Position numbers and translations under genes: made by a program. The notes under the pieces are model-generated. The model was not told the DNA's origin, ran no database searches, and saw nothing but the letters and a program-made list of their open reading frames with translations. Of a DNA stretch of 64,000 bases, positions 29,659-38,678 are shown piece by piece. Origin of the DNA: Pseudomonas sp. 8O (GTDB taxonomy: Bacteria > Pseudomonadota > Gammaproteobacteria > Pseudomonadales > Pseudomonadaceae); assembly GCF_902506495.1 (NCBI RefSeq), contig NZ_LR733264.1:1876900-1940899 (forward strand), in the 5' to 3' direction. Position 1 is the first letter of the stretch; every line of letters begins with the position of its first letter.

Positions 29659-30458
29659 TGCACAGCGCCCTGTACAGCGGCTGGGTGCTGCATCGCCGCT
29701 TCGCCCCGCGCGCCCATGCCTTTCGTTATCGCATGGGCCTGCTGTACCTCGACCTGAGCGAACAGGCGCAACTGTTCACCCTCTCGAAGCTGGCCGGTTC
29801 CGGCCGCTGGGCGCCCTTCGCCTTCCGCGAGAGCGACTACCTGCCCGAGTTCACCCGCCAGGGTGTGGCGCTGCAGGAGGCCGTGCGTGATCGCGTGGAG
29901 CAGGCACTGGGCACGCGCCCACAAGGTCGCATCTGCGTACTGACCCAGCCGCGCAGCTGGGGCCTGGCCTTCAACCCGGTGAGCATCTTCTACTGCCATG
30001 ATGCTGACCAGCAGCTGATGGCGATTCTCTGTGAAGTCAGCAATACGCCGTGGCGTGAGCGTTATCACTACGTGCTGCCGGCAGAGGGCGAAGGCCGTCA
30101 CCAGGTCAGCGTGGACAAGGCCTTTCACGTCTCGCCCTTCCTGCCGCGCGAGCTGCAATACCGCATGAGTTTCAGCGCGGTCGGTGAACGCCTGGGCGTG
30201 CACATGGCCGACTGGCAGGGCGAAACCAAGATGTTCGACGCCAGCCTCAGCCTGCACCGCCAGGCCCTCGACCGCGCCAGCCTGCACCGCTATCTGCTCA
30301 GTTTCCCCTGGATGACCGGCAAGACCCTTGTCGCCATTTACTGGCAGGCGATGCGCCTGCTGTTCAAGCGCATCCCGATTTTCGACCACAAGCCCGCGGA
30401 AGGCAGCTTCCGTGTCGCCCGCCCGCAAGTGAAGGACATGCACCATGAAGAGCTCTAG
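29658..30458 (+). CDS. DUF1365 protein
   Basis: 266 residues, starting in the stop codon of the flavin oxidase. Conserved features include YSGWVLHRRFAPRAHAFRYRMGLLYLDL and LTQPRSWGLAFNPVSIFYCHD. DUF1365 genes accompany Cfa-like methyltransferase genes widely; their activity is not established to my knowledge. Confidence 0.85.
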   Translation: MHSALYSGWVLHRRFAPRAHAFRYRMGLLYLDLSEQAQLFTLSKLAGSGRWAPFAFRESDYLPEFTRQGVALQEAVRDRVEQALGTRPQGRICVLTQPRSWGLAFNPVSIFYCHDADQQLMAILCEVSNTPWRERYHYVLPAEGEGRHQVSVDKAFHVSPFLPRELQYRMSFSAVGERLGVHMADWQGETKMFDASLSLHRQALDRASLHRYLLSFPWMTGKTLVAIYWQAMRLLFKRIPIFDHKPAEGSFRVARPQVKDMHHEEL

Positions 30459-31719
30459 CCTGACCTCCACCAGAAGCCTGGTACGCAGTGGCAACGGCAT
30501 CGGCGCCGGCCTGTTGCGGCGTGCCGTGATACGCCAGTTGCAAAACCTGCACCACGGCCTGCTGGTCATCCACGAGGCGGGCGACAGCCTGCACTTCGGC
30601 AACCCGCAGGCCAGCCTGCGCGCCGAGATCACGGTGCATGACCCGGCAGTCTGGGGCCTGGTGGCGGGTAACGGCTCGATCGGCTCGGGTGAGGCCTATA
30701 TCCACGGCTACTGGAGCACGCCGGACCTGACGGCGGTTATCCGCATCTTCGTCGCCAACCTCGACGTGCTGGACGCGATGGAAGGCGGTCTGGCACGCCT
30801 CGGCCGACCGTTGATCCAGGGTCTGCACTGGCTCAACCGCAACACCAGGCAGGGTTCGCGTCGCAACATCGCCGCGCACTATGACCTGGGCAATGACCTG
30901 TTCGAACAATTCCTCGACCCGACCATGATGTATTCGGCAGCCATGTTCGCGAACGAGGACGACAGCCTGGAGCAGGCGCAGCTCAACAAGCTCGAACGCA
31001 TCTGCCAGAAGCTTGCGCTGAAGCCTTGCGACCACTTGCTGGAGATCGGTACCGGCTGGGGCAGCATGGCCATCTATGCTGCGACCCATTACGGCTGCCG
31101 GGTGACCACCACCACCCTGTCGCGCGAGCAGCACGCGCACACCGAGCAACGCATTCGCGAGCTGGGCCTGGAGGATCGCGTCACCCTGCTACTGGAGGAC
31201 TACCGCGACCTCGAGGGCCAGTACGACAAGCTGGTCTCCATCGAGATGATCGAAGCCGTCGGCCATCGCTTCCTGCCCACCTACTTCGAGCAGTGCGCGC
31301 GCCTGCTCAAGCCCGACGGGCTGATGCTGCTGCAGGCCATCACCATCCGCGACCAACGCTACGAGCAGGCCTGCAAGTCGGTGGACTTCATCCAGCGCTA
31401 CATCTTTCCGGGCGGCGCCCTGCCCTCGGTGCAGAAGATGCTCGACGTAGTCACCCGGCACACCGACTTCAACCTGCACCACATGGAGGATTTCGGCCTG
31501 CATTACGCGCGTACCCTGCGCCTGTGGCACGACAACCTGCGTCATGCGCGGCAGCGACTCGAGCAACTGGGCTACGACGATTACTTCTATCGCCTGTGGG
31601 AGTTCTACCTCTGCTATTGCGAAGGCGGCTTCCTCGAACGCACCATTGGCACCGCGCAATTGCTGCTGGCCAAACCGGCCGCTCGCCCTGCGCCTCTGTT
31701 AGGAAACTTCAATGCCTAA
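30445..31719 (+). CDS. Cyclopropane fatty acid synthase-like SAM methyltransferase
   Basis: 424 residues of the CMAS family. The SAM motif LLEIGTGWGSMAIYAA is near residue 200, and AHYDLGNDLFEQFLDPTMMYSAAMF is conserved in cyclopropane synthases. It methylates unsaturated acyl chains on phospholipids; whether the product is a cyclopropane, a methylated alkene or a furan fatty acid precursor cannot be told. It overlaps its neighbours on both sides, marking one tight operon. Confidence 0.85.
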   Translation: MKSSSLTSTRSLVRSGNGIGAGLLRRAVIRQLQNLHHGLLVIHEAGDSLHFGNPQASLRAEITVHDPAVWGLVAGNGSIGSGEAYIHGYWSTPDLTAVIRIFVANLDVLDAMEGGLARLGRPLIQGLHWLNRNTRQGSRRNIAAHYDLGNDLFEQFLDPTMMYSAAMFANEDDSLEQAQLNKLERICQKLALKPCDHLLEIGTGWGSMAIYAATHYGCRVTTTTLSREQHAHTEQRIRELGLEDRVTLLLEDYRDLEGQYDKLVSIEMIEAVGHRFLPTYFEQCARLLKPDGLMLLQAITIRDQRYEQACKSVDFIQRYIFPGGALPSVQKMLDVVTRHTDFNLHHMEDFGLHYARTLRLWHDNLRHARQRLEQLGYDDYFYRLWEFYLCYCEGGFLERTIGTAQLLLAKPAARPAPLLGNFNA

Positions 31720-32239
31720 GCTGATCGCCAATGCCATCCTGTTCCAGCTCGGCTGGCTGGTCTGCGTCTTTGCAGGTGACAGCCTGTGGCTGCTGGCGGT
31801 GGCAGCGATCATCGGCGTGCACCTGTTGTGGGTCAGCAGCTGGGCCGCCGAAGGCAAGCTGCTGCTCAGCGTGTTTCTCGCCGGCAGTGCGCTGGACAGC
31901 TTCCTGCTCAACCTCGGCGTGTTCGATTTCGGCGAGGAGCGCCAGCTGATTCCCCTGTGGCTGGCCTTGCTCTGGCTATTGCTGGCCAGCACCCTCAATC
32001 ACTGCCTGGCCTGGACCGCCCAGCCCTGGTGGCGAGCCAGCCTGCTCGGCGCGGTTTCCGCACCGCTGTCCTACTACGGCGGCGCCAAAATCGCCGGCGT
32101 CGCCCTGCCGCTGGGCACCTGGCCAACCCTGGCGATCTTCGCGCTGATCTGGGCCGTGGTGCTGCCGGTGCTGCATGGCTTCGCCAAACTCTATCGCGGG
32201 CAATACGAGCAGAGTCTGCGCAACCGCCGCTCGGCCTAG
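31712..32239 (+). CDS. DUF2878 membrane protein
   Basis: 175 residues with about five hydrophobic segments. It is the last gene of the operon and starts inside the methyltransferase gene. DUF2878 proteins follow Cfa-like genes in light- and stress-induced clusters. The DUF3833 gene I recall at this place in related clusters is missing here. Confidence 0.8.
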   Translation: MPKLIANAILFQLGWLVCVFAGDSLWLLAVAAIIGVHLLWVSSWAAEGKLLLSVFLAGSALDSFLLNLGVFDFGEERQLIPLWLALLWLLLASTLNHCLAWTAQPWWRASLLGAVSAPLSYYGGAKIAGVALPLGTWPTLAIFALIWAVVLPVLHGFAKLYRGQYEQSLRNRRSA

Positions 32240-32251
32240 CCGATCACTGCT

Positions 32252-32323
32252 GTAGGAGCGGCGCCCAGCCGCGAACCAGGCGGCACGGCCCCAAAACGCT
32301 TCGCCCCGAGGCGGGGCTCCTAC
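32252..32323. repeat. REP-like inverted repeat after the light/lipid operon
   Basis: GTAGGAGCGGCGCCCAGCCG at the left and GAGGCGGGGCTCCTAC at the right face each other. It is a variant of the Pseudomonas REP, 13 bases past the DUF2878 stop, and may end or protect the transcript. Confidence 0.7.
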
Positions 32324-32422
32324 AAAAAGCGGCTGGCCGGCCTGCTGAACTGACGGCACTGTCCGCTGCACCCTGTCAGCCCAAACCCCGCGTATCCACT
32401 GCATGGCGTACACTGCCGCGCC

Positions 32423-32734
32423 ATGAGCCAGACCATCCCCCATACCCAACTGCCAACCGAGCCCGAGGTCAGTTGCAGCACCTGCGCGGCTTGCTGCTGC
32501 CAGCTGGAAGTCATGCTGTTCGGCGATAACGACGTGCCGCAGCATTTCATCGATACCGACCAGTGGGGCAGCGAAGTGATGCGTCGCCTGGACGACAACT
32601 GGTGCGCAGCGCTGGACCGCAACAGCATGCGCTGCACCATCTACGAAGTGCGCCCACTGATCTGCCGGGAGTTCGAGCTGGGTTCGGCCGAATGCCTGGA
32701 AGAGCGCCGCGGTATCGCCCAAGCCTATCGCTAG
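32423..32734 (+). CDS. YkgJ-family cysteine cluster protein
   Basis: 103 residues. Cys residues are arranged as CSTCAACCCQ near the N-terminus and later in MRCTIYEVRPLICREFELGSAEC, the zinc or iron-chelating pattern of the YkgJ family. It is probably a small metalloprotein of unknown role, in its own transcription unit between two REP elements. Confidence 0.85.
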   Translation: MSQTIPHTQLPTEPEVSCSTCAACCCQLEVMLFGDNDVPQHFIDTDQWGSEVMRRLDDNWCAALDRNSMRCTIYEVRPLICREFELGSAECLEERRGIAQAYR

Positions 32735-32820
32735 CAGAGCGCACTGCGCAGGCCAGAGGCACAATGAAAAAGGCCAAGGCTTGCTCATGTCAGCCAGTTC
32801 AGCCGTTGCCCTCGATCTTT

Positions 32821-32880
32821 GTAGGAGCCGGCTTGCCGGCGATCCGCCACATAAAGCATCGCCAGCAAGCTGGCTCCTAC
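32821..32880. repeat. REP pair (REPIN-like)
   Basis: GTAGGAGCCGGCTTGCCGGC and its near-inverse GCCAGCAAGCTGGCTCCTAC enclose a short centre. It is the same type as the copy at 20274-20332. Confidence 0.85.
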
Positions 32881-32883
32881 AAA

Positions 32884-32917
32884 AACACCCCCTCTACTGC
32901 AAGTATGAGGGGGTGTT
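32884..32917 (-). terminator. Rho-independent terminator of pagL
   Basis: AACACCCCCTC and GAGGGGGTGTT form a perfect 11-bp stem with a 12-base loop, and the minus strand continues with GTTTTTG. It is 45 bases past the pagL stop, between that gene and the REP. Confidence 0.85.
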
Positions 32918-32962
32918 AAAGAACTTATCTGATCGGCATCAGGGCTTGCCCGGTCTTTTTAT

Positions 32963-33478
32963 TCAGAAGCTCATGCGGTAGTGCACGGTGTAAGCTTCTG
33001 CGCCGTCATTGGGGTTCTTCAGACCCGCGTTGGAGTAGTGGATCGCGCGCAAACCAATCTCCTGGCCCGCGAAACGCAGACCGACGCCGATGCGGTCTTC
33101 GAACTGAAACGACGAGCCCAGCTCGTTACTCTCCAGATCGGTACTGGAGAAGGCTGCAACGCCGATGCCGGCCTCGATGTAAGGGCGCACGTTCTGCCCG
33201 GCGAATTCGTAGACGAACACTGGCGAGAACGACAGACTGTGATTGCTCGCCGTTTCGTCGCCATCCCAGTAGGTGTAACCCAGGTCCCAGTAGCCAGTCA
33301 GACGGCCATAGCTGCTCTCCAGCCAGCTGTGGTTCCAGTCCCACTGCGCACCCAGGCGATAGACCATGGTGGAATCGCCACTCTGACCAATAGCTGCGGT
33401 TACATCCGCAGCCTGTGCAGTACCCAGAGTTCCAAACGTCAGGGCCGCTGCTGCAGCAAAGGCACACAACTTCTTCAT
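32963..33478 (-). CDS. pagL: Lipid A 3-O-deacylase PagL
   Basis: 171 residues with a 23-residue signal peptide (ending GTAQA) and a small outer-membrane barrel ending HYRMSF. The catalytic residues His147, Ser149 (HYSNAGLK) and Glu161 keep the spacing of the P. aeruginosa enzyme. It removes the 3-position acyl chain from lipid A in the outer membrane. It lies downstream of murI, as PA4661 does. An inverted repeat ATTAGGCTC/GAGCCTAAT (33508-33516 and 33551-33559) flanks its likely promoter. Confidence 0.92.
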   Translation of the reverse strand: MKKLCAFAAAAALTFGTLGTAQAADVTAAIGQSGDSTMVYRLGAQWDWNHSWLESSYGRLTGYWDLGYTYWDGDETASNHSLSFSPVFVYEFAGQNVRPYIEAGIGVAAFSSTDLESNELGSSFQFEDRIGVGLRFAGQEIGLRAIHYSNAGLKNPNDGAEAYTVHYRMSF

Positions 33479-33573
33479 GAGTCATTCCTTTATAGCGAGA
33501 GGTTTTTATTAGGCTCGTTGCAAAAATATAGAAGTATTCGATATCAGAGAGAGCCTAATTCCAAAAAAATTCA

Positions 33574-34365
33574 CTATATCGAAAGAACTTCGGACTCTTC
33601 ATTCAACAAAATCGGCAATACGCGGCAAAGCTGCGCAGTTTCTCCGCTACTCCAGTAGCGCGTGGCCTGAGCGGGCGCGGTTGCCAACATGTCGTGCTGA
33701 GTGAGCAAACGCTGCAGTTGACGCGCCACTGCCGCACCGGTGTCGATCAGGGTTACCGAGGCCGGCACCAGCTCGCTCAGCAGCGGACGCAGGAAGGGAT
33801 AGTGGGTGCAGCCGAGAATCAGCGTGTCACAGCCCTCGACCAGCAGCGGCGTGACATAGCCGCGCAGCAGCTCACGGGTAGCCGCTGCCTGCAGCTCCCC
33901 CGCCTCGATGCATTCCACCAGCCCCGGGCAGGGCTGCGTGATCACTCGCACATCATTGGCGAAGCGGTCGAGCAGAGCAGCGAATTTGGCGCTCTTGAGC
34001 GTACCGGTGGTTGCCAGCACACCGACCACGCCACTGCGGGTCGCCGCCGCCGCCGGCTTTACCGCAGGCTCCATGCCGACGATGGGCAAGTCCGGATAAC
34101 GCTCGCGCAAGTCGGCGGCCGCTGCGGCCGTCGCGGTATTGCAGGCCAGCACCAGGGCCTTGGCGCCTTGCGCCAGCAGGTGCTCGGTGATCAGCACGCA
34201 GCGCTCGCGAATGTACTCCGGGCTTTTTTCGCCGTAGGGCACATGGCCGCTGTCAGCGACGTAAAGCAGCGTCTCGTTGGGTAGCAACTGACGAATCTCG
34301 CGCAGCACCGACAGGCCGCCGACGCCGGAGTCGAAAACGCCAATCGGCGCCTGCGACTGACTCAT
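33574..34365 (-). CDS. murI: Glutamate racemase
   Basis: 263 residues. It makes D-glutamate for peptidoglycan. The two catalytic Cys lie in [13 protein letters not shown] and [11 protein letters not shown]. It follows moeB by 33 bases in the prmC-moeB-murI order usual in Pseudomonas. Confidence 0.95.
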   Translation of the reverse strand: MSQSQAPIGVFDSGVGGLSVLREIRQLLPNETLLYVADSGHVPYGEKSPEYIRERCVLITEHLLAQGAKALVLACNTATAAAAADLRERYPDLPIVGMEPAVKPAAAATRSGVVGVLATTGTLKSAKFAALLDRFANDVRVITQPCPGLVECIEAGELQAAATRELLRGYVTPLLVEGCDTLILGCTHYPFLRPLLSELVPASVTLIDTGAAVARQLQRLLTQHDMLATAPAQATRYWSSGETAQLCRVLPILLNEESEVLSI

Positions 34366-34398
34366 TTCAAATCATCCCCACGGCTACGCAGCCTATGC

Positions 34399-35148
34399 CT
34401 AGCGCCCACCGCACACCTCGCAGGCCGGATCGCGCTTGACCCGCAGTTCGCGAAAGCGCGTGCCCAGCGCATCGATCAACAGCAGACGGCCTACCAGCGG
34501 CTCACCGAAACCGGCCAGCAGTTTCAGCGCCTCCAGTGCCTGCAGGCTGCCGACCAGGCCGACCAGAGGCCCGACCACACCGGCTTCGCTGCAGGTCAAC
34601 TCGGCTTCGCTGCCGTGGCCATACAGGCAGTGATAGCAGGGGCTGGCCGCATTGCGTGGATCGAACACCGACAGTTGCCCTTCCAGACGGATCGCCGCGC
34701 CGGAGACCAGCGGCTTGCCGGCAGCGACACAGGCAGCGTTGACCGCCTCGCGGGTGGTGAAATTATCCGAGCAGTCCAGCACCAGATCGACGGCGCCCAC
34801 GGCGGCGGCGAGCGAGTCGGCGTCCAGCGCCTGACGATGCGGCACCAGGCTGATCTGCGGATTGATCGCTGCCAGACGCGCCATGGCAGAATCCACCTTG
34901 GCCTGGCCGATGCTGGCGGTGTCGTGGGCGATCTGCCGCTGCAGGTTGGTCAGGTCCACCGTGTCGAAGTCGGCCAGGTGCAGTTCACCGACGCCAGCGG
35001 CTGCCAGGTACAGCGCCACTGGCGAACCCAGCCCGCCCATGCCGACGATCAGCACACGGCCCTGCTTGAGGCGCAACTGCCCTTGCACATCGATCTGTTT
35101 CAGCAGGATCTGTCGACTGTAACGCAGCAGTTCTTCATCGCTCAGCAT
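34399..35148 (-). CDS. moeB: Molybdopterin-synthase adenylyltransferase MoeB
   Basis: 249 residues. It adenylates the C-terminus of MoaD. The ATP-binding GMGGLGSPVALYLAAAGVG and paired zinc Cys (CYHC and CEVC) are visible, along with CSDNFTTREAVN. The ATG at 35148 is four bases past the prmC stop and gives the family start MLSDEELLRYSRQ; the longer frame upstream overlaps prmC and is not used. Confidence 0.93.
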   Translation of the reverse strand: MLSDEELLRYSRQILLKQIDVQGQLRLKQGRVLIVGMGGLGSPVALYLAAAGVGELHLADFDTVDLTNLQRQIAHDTASIGQAKVDSAMARLAAINPQISLVPHRQALDADSLAAAVGAVDLVLDCSDNFTTREAVNAACVAAGKPLVSGAAIRLEGQLSVFDPRNAASPCYHCLYGHGSEAELTCSEAGVVGPLVGLVGSLQALEALKLLAGFGEPLVGRLLLIDALGTRFRELRVKRDPACEVCGGR

Positions 35149-35152
35149 CTGA

Positions 35153-35986
35153 TCACTCACGGTCGAAACGTCCCAAACTGATGCGCTCATGGCCGCCCAG
35201 GTCACGCCGGCTATCGACCTCGACGAAGCCGCCCTCGGCGAGCAACCTGCGCACGTTCTCGGCCTGGTCGAAGCCATGTTCCAGCAGCAGCCAGCCACCG
35301 GATAGCAGGTGCTCCGGCGCGGCCTGGATGATCGCACGAATATCGTCCAGCCCGTCGCTGCCGGCGACCAGGGCGCTACTTGGCTCGAAGCGCACGTCGC
35401 CTTCGTTCAGATGGCGGTCGTCAGCGCGTATATAGGGTGGATTGCTCAGGATCAGGCCATAGCGTTGTCCGGTCAGCGCGGAGAACCAGTGGCTGTGCAG
35501 GAAGCCGGCATTGCCCAGTTGCAGGCGCTGGCGATTGCGTTCGGCCAGGGCCACGGCATCCTCGACGCGATCCACACCGGTCACCTGCCAGGTCGGGCGT
35601 TCGCTGGCCAGAGCCAGGGCGATGGCGCCGGTGCCAGTGCCCAGATCGAGCACGGCCAACGGCGCTGCAGGCAGCAGCTCGAGCGCGGTTTCCACCAGCA
35701 GTTCGGTGTCAGGGCGCGGAATCAGGGTATGCGGCGCCACTTCCAGATCGAGGCTCCAGAAGCCCTGATGACCGAGGATATAAGCGACCGGCTCGCCCTG
35801 ACGGCGACGTTGCAGGTTGTTCTGAAACCGGGCCAGTTGATCGACATCCAGCTCACGCTCCGGCCAGGTGCGCAGGTAGCTGCGCGGCTTGTTCAGCGCG
35901 GCGGCCAACAGCAGCTCGGTGTCCAGACGCGGCGTCGGCGAATCAGGCAGATCGGCGGTGTTGAGCAGGGATTCGATGGTGACCAT
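35153..35986 (-). CDS. prmC: Peptide chain release factor N5-glutamine methyltransferase
   Basis: 277 residues. It methylates the GGQ glutamine of release factors 1 and 2. The SAM motif VLDLGTGTGAIALALA and the catalytic NPPY (LSNPPYIRADD) are present. In most pseudomonads prfA lies directly upstream; here it is replaced by a hairpin region and the flagellar block, so prmC must have its own promoter in 35987-36200. Confidence 0.94.
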   Translation of the reverse strand: MVTIESLLNTADLPDSPTPRLDTELLLAAALNKPRSYLRTWPERELDVDQLARFQNNLQRRRQGEPVAYILGHQGFWSLDLEVAPHTLIPRPDTELLVETALELLPAAPLAVLDLGTGTGAIALALASERPTWQVTGVDRVEDAVALAERNRQRLQLGNAGFLHSHWFSALTGQRYGLILSNPPYIRADDRHLNEGDVRFEPSSALVAGSDGLDDIRAIIQAAPEHLLSGGWLLLEHGFDQAENVRRLLAEGGFVEVDSRRDLGGHERISLGRFDRE

Positions 35987-36067
35987 GGTTCATCCTGGCG
36001 GCATTCTTCTCCCCTCTCCCGCTTGCGGGGCTTGAGCGGAAATAGTGAAGCATCGCTTCGCTCGCTC

Positions 36068-36116
36068 AAGCGCCCTGAGCTCTGCGAGGGGCTGGGGCGC
36101 AGAGCTCAGGGCGCTT
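36068..36116. repeat. Perfect 19-bp inverted repeat upstream of prmC
   Basis: AAGCGCCCTGAGCTCTGCG (36068-36086) and its exact reverse complement (36098-36116) are separated by 11 G-rich bases. Neither side has a T tract. It lies within the 432-base gap 35987-36418 between divergent genes; a half-copy of the CCCCTCTCCCGC repeat is at about 36010-36026, and nothing else was recognised apart from the AAGGA before the gene at 36419. Confidence 0.85.
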
Positions 36117-36418
36117 GGCTCCAGCGGGGCGTTTCTTGTTGCCTCCGGCCCCCGCCCCACCCCGTCCTATCAGGCGCATTGATCAACTGTCATCAAACCG
36201 AGACATGATCGATGTGGCTTCGGCGAATCTCGGCGATATCGTCGACTTCACCCACAGACTGGCTAGTATTGAGCAAGCGCCCCCAGCGAACGGCAACCTG
36301 CCTCCAGCAACAAGCAGCTGGCACAAGACTTGCCAGTGCATTCCCCTGGCGCCAGAATGCCGACCGTCTATCGCCGGGAAATTTCCCGCATGGAATTGCC
36401 GCTCGCCTCAAGGACCGC

Positions 36419-37255
36419 ATGAACACCAGCCCCGAAACGCCACTAGCCGAGCCGGAAAGCAACATTACGTGCCTGATAATCAAGACCGGGCGCAGCGATT
36501 GTTACGCGCACTTCTATCCGGCGCTGTATCAGCTGACCCTGGTAAAGAGCGGCATCGAAGAGAAGATCGATCTTGGCTATTCCGGTAGCCGCCTGCTCGA
36601 GCGTTTGCTGCAGGAGCCCGGCGAAGTGGTTTCGCGCGAGGAACTGATGAGCCACGCCTGGGCCGATCGGGTTGTCGGCCAGGGCAGCCTCAACCAGCAG
36701 ATCTACACGCTGCGCCAGGTGCTGGGCGACGAAAAGAGCCGCGAGATCATCCAGACCCTGCCGCGCCGCGGCTATCTGCTGAACCCCAACTATCTGGTCT
36801 ATCCGCCGAGCATCGACGACATCGGCGCAGTCAGCGACCCCCTCGATACGCCAGCGCCGCAGCCAGCCTTTCTGCGCCGCCACAGTCGTCAGCGGGCATC
36901 CTGGCTGATGCTGCTGAGCCTGTTCAGCATCATCGGTATCGCCTTGTTCACAGCGCTGTACATGATCAGCCAGCCCGAAGATCTGCACAGCAGCGAAATG
37001 AATCTGGGCCCACTGCAGGTGCGCTACATCGATCAGGACCCGCACAGACTGCAGCAGCTTATTCTGCAGACTCACGGCCTGACCAGCAGGCTTACGGTAC
37101 TGGCTAGCAAACCGGCCAATCTGGTACTGAGCCTGCGCGGCGGTTTCTATGAGCTGCTGTGCCTGCAGGTCAATGGTGGTGCACGCTCGCTGATGTTGCA
37201 CGAAAGCCAGCTGGATCAGGTGGCCGATGCCCAACTGAGCAGGTGCCTGCCATGA
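36419..37255 (+). CDS. ToxR/CadC-type transmembrane transcription regulator (LafZ-like)
   Basis: 278 residues. The N-terminal winged helix of the OmpR/CadC kind spans about 20-112 (GSRLLERLLQEPGEVVSREELMSHAW, then IIQTLPRRGYLLNP). One membrane helix lies at about 162-184 (SWLMLLSLFSIIGIALFTALYMI), and a periplasmic domain of about 90 residues follows. The ATG at 36419 is chosen for its AAGGA site. The E. coli Flag-2 lateral flagellar locus has a membrane regulator called LafZ; the association here suggests a comparable role. It may sense an envelope signal and control the flagellar block (inference). Confidence 0.75.
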   Translation: MNTSPETPLAEPESNITCLIIKTGRSDCYAHFYPALYQLTLVKSGIEEKIDLGYSGSRLLERLLQEPGEVVSREELMSHAWADRVVGQGSLNQQIYTLRQVLGDEKSREIIQTLPRRGYLLNPNYLVYPPSIDDIGAVSDPLDTPAPQPAFLRRHSRQRASWLMLLSLFSIIGIALFTALYMISQPEDLHSSEMNLGPLQVRYIDQDPHRLQQLILQTHGLTSRLTVLASKPANLVLSLRGGFYELLCLQVNGGARSLMLHESQLDQVADAQLSRCLP

Positions 37256-37719
37256 GTCAGAGCAAACAGTGCGGCATCAGCGGCGGCTGGTTGCTGATCA
37301 TGCTCGCCACGGCCTTGACGATGCTGCTGAGCATGCTCGCGTTGTGGCTGAGTTTCATCTCCAGCGCCGAGCTCGACGGTCGTTACCAGTCCAGCGGTCA
37401 GGTTCATCTGAGCCACGGCCAGGTGTTGGAGATCAGCCACAGCCTGCAGGTCAACCATGGTCGTTTCTATGCCATGACCCGGCAAGGCGACAGCATCCTG
37501 GAGACGTCGGGGGTCGTGGAGTACGGCTTCCTCGGTAATTACCGGCTGCGCGTCGAAGACGGCCAGATCACCGGCCTGGCCAGCGAAGTCGACGACGAAC
37601 TGGTGTTCAACCTGCTCTACGGCCGACACAAGGGTTCGACCATTCGCCTGACCCGCCTCGATGGCTGCCTCTATGCGCTGGAGACTCGACAGGTCTACTG
37701 CCGCACGCAGCGCCTGTAA
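37252..37719 (+). CDS. Small membrane-anchored protein paired with the ToxR-like regulator
   Basis: 155 residues, starting in an ATGA overlap with the regulator. One N-terminal membrane helix (GGWLLIMLATALTMLLSMLALWLSFI, about 10-37) leaves a periplasmic domain of about 115 residues. I do not recognise a family. The arrangement, a membrane wHTH regulator followed by a small single-pass periplasmic protein, recalls ToxR/ToxS, where the partner stabilises the regulator. It converges with motB, 17 bases apart. Confidence 0.7.
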   Translation: MSQSKQCGISGGWLLIMLATALTMLLSMLALWLSFISSAELDGRYQSSGQVHLSHGQVLEISHSLQVNHGRFYAMTRQGDSILETSGVVEYGFLGNYRLRVEDGQITGLASEVDDELVFNLLYGRHKGSTIRLTRLDGCLYALETRQVYCRTQRL

Positions 37720-37736
37720 CCTGCCACCGCCCCGCA

Positions 37737-38678
37737 TCACGAATCCGGCGCACTGAGCTGCGCACCCTCGGCGCGGTACTCCACGCGCACCTGGCCCTCG
37801 CCGAACAACTCGCGGTACAGGTCTTCGGCCTGACTGGTCAGCAACAGCAGCTCGATACGTCGATTGGCACCGTTCTCCGGATCACTCGGCAACAAGGGCA
37901 TGCCATCCGCCTGAGCGGTGACCTGCAGCACGGTGCTGGGTGGCAGACCGGCCTCGACCATCACGTTGCGTGCACGCAGTGCGCGGTCGCCGGACAGGTT
38001 CCAGTTGTTGTAGCCACCGACGACGCCACGATAAGGGGTGGCATCGGTGTGGCCGCTGATGATCAGGTGGTTGTCGACCTTGGCCAGAATGGCCGCCAGG
38101 CGCTCGAGCAGCGTGGCGAAATGCGGGTCCAGTCGTGCACTGCCACGGCTGAACATGAAGCGCTGGGCATCGTCCTTGATCAGGATGCGCAGGCCCTGCG
38201 GCACCACCTGCACTTCGATGTTGGCCTCGGCATCCAGTTGCAGCGCCAGCGCCTCCATCAGCTTGGCCAAATCCTGCATCTGCTGCGACTCGGCATAGTG
38301 CGGTCGACGCGGCTCACCGGGCTGACCCTCGCCCAGGGCCGCGCCGGGGTCTTCCTGCGGTGTACGCGCACGATTCTCGGGATCGCGGCGCGGGGCGACC
38401 TGAACCGGCACGCCATCGAGGTCCAGCGGCGTGGTGCTGGTGCCATCGAAGATGCCGGCACCACCATCGACCAATGGATTGTTCAGCATGTCGGCATTGG
38501 CGCGGCTGGCGTCCTGGGTCTGCGGCTGGATGATCCACAGCACCATGAACAGGGCCATCATGGCCATGGTGAAATCGGCGAAGGCTACCTTCCAGGCACC
38601 GCCATGCCCGTCGTGGCCACCCTTTTTGCTACGACGTTTGATGATGATTTCATGGCCTTCACCGGCACGCGGTTTCAT
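37737..38678 (-). CDS. lafU: Flagellar motor stator protein MotB (lateral type, LafU-like)
   Basis: 313 residues. A single helix near 29-48 (AWKVAFADFTMAMMALFMVLWI) contains the proton-channel Asp, and the C-terminal OmpA-like peptidoglycan-binding domain includes LIISGHTDATPYRG. It anchors the stator to the wall. It starts within the motA stop and is the last gene of the flagellar run. Confidence 0.85.
   Translation of the reverse strand: MKPRAGEGHEIIIKRRSKKGGHDGHGGAWKVAFADFTMAMMALFMVLWIIQPQTQDASRANADMLNNPLVDGGAGIFDGTSTTPLDLDGVPVQVAPRRDPENRARTPQEDPGAALGEGQPGEPRRPHYAESQQMQDLAKLMEALALQLDAEANIEVQVVPQGLRILIKDDAQRFMFSRGSARLDPHFATLLERLAAILAKVDNHLIISGHTDATPYRGVVGGYNNWNLSGDRALRARNVMVEAGLPPSTVLQVTAQADGMPLLPSDPENGANRRIELLLLTSQAEDLYRELFGEGQVRVEYRAEGAQLSAPDS

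Noticed and set aside
36212..36418. Upstream extension of the ToxR-like gene to an ATG at 36212
   Set aside because: The added residues do not resemble a regulator N-terminus and no ribosome site is present; 36419 has AAGGA in front.
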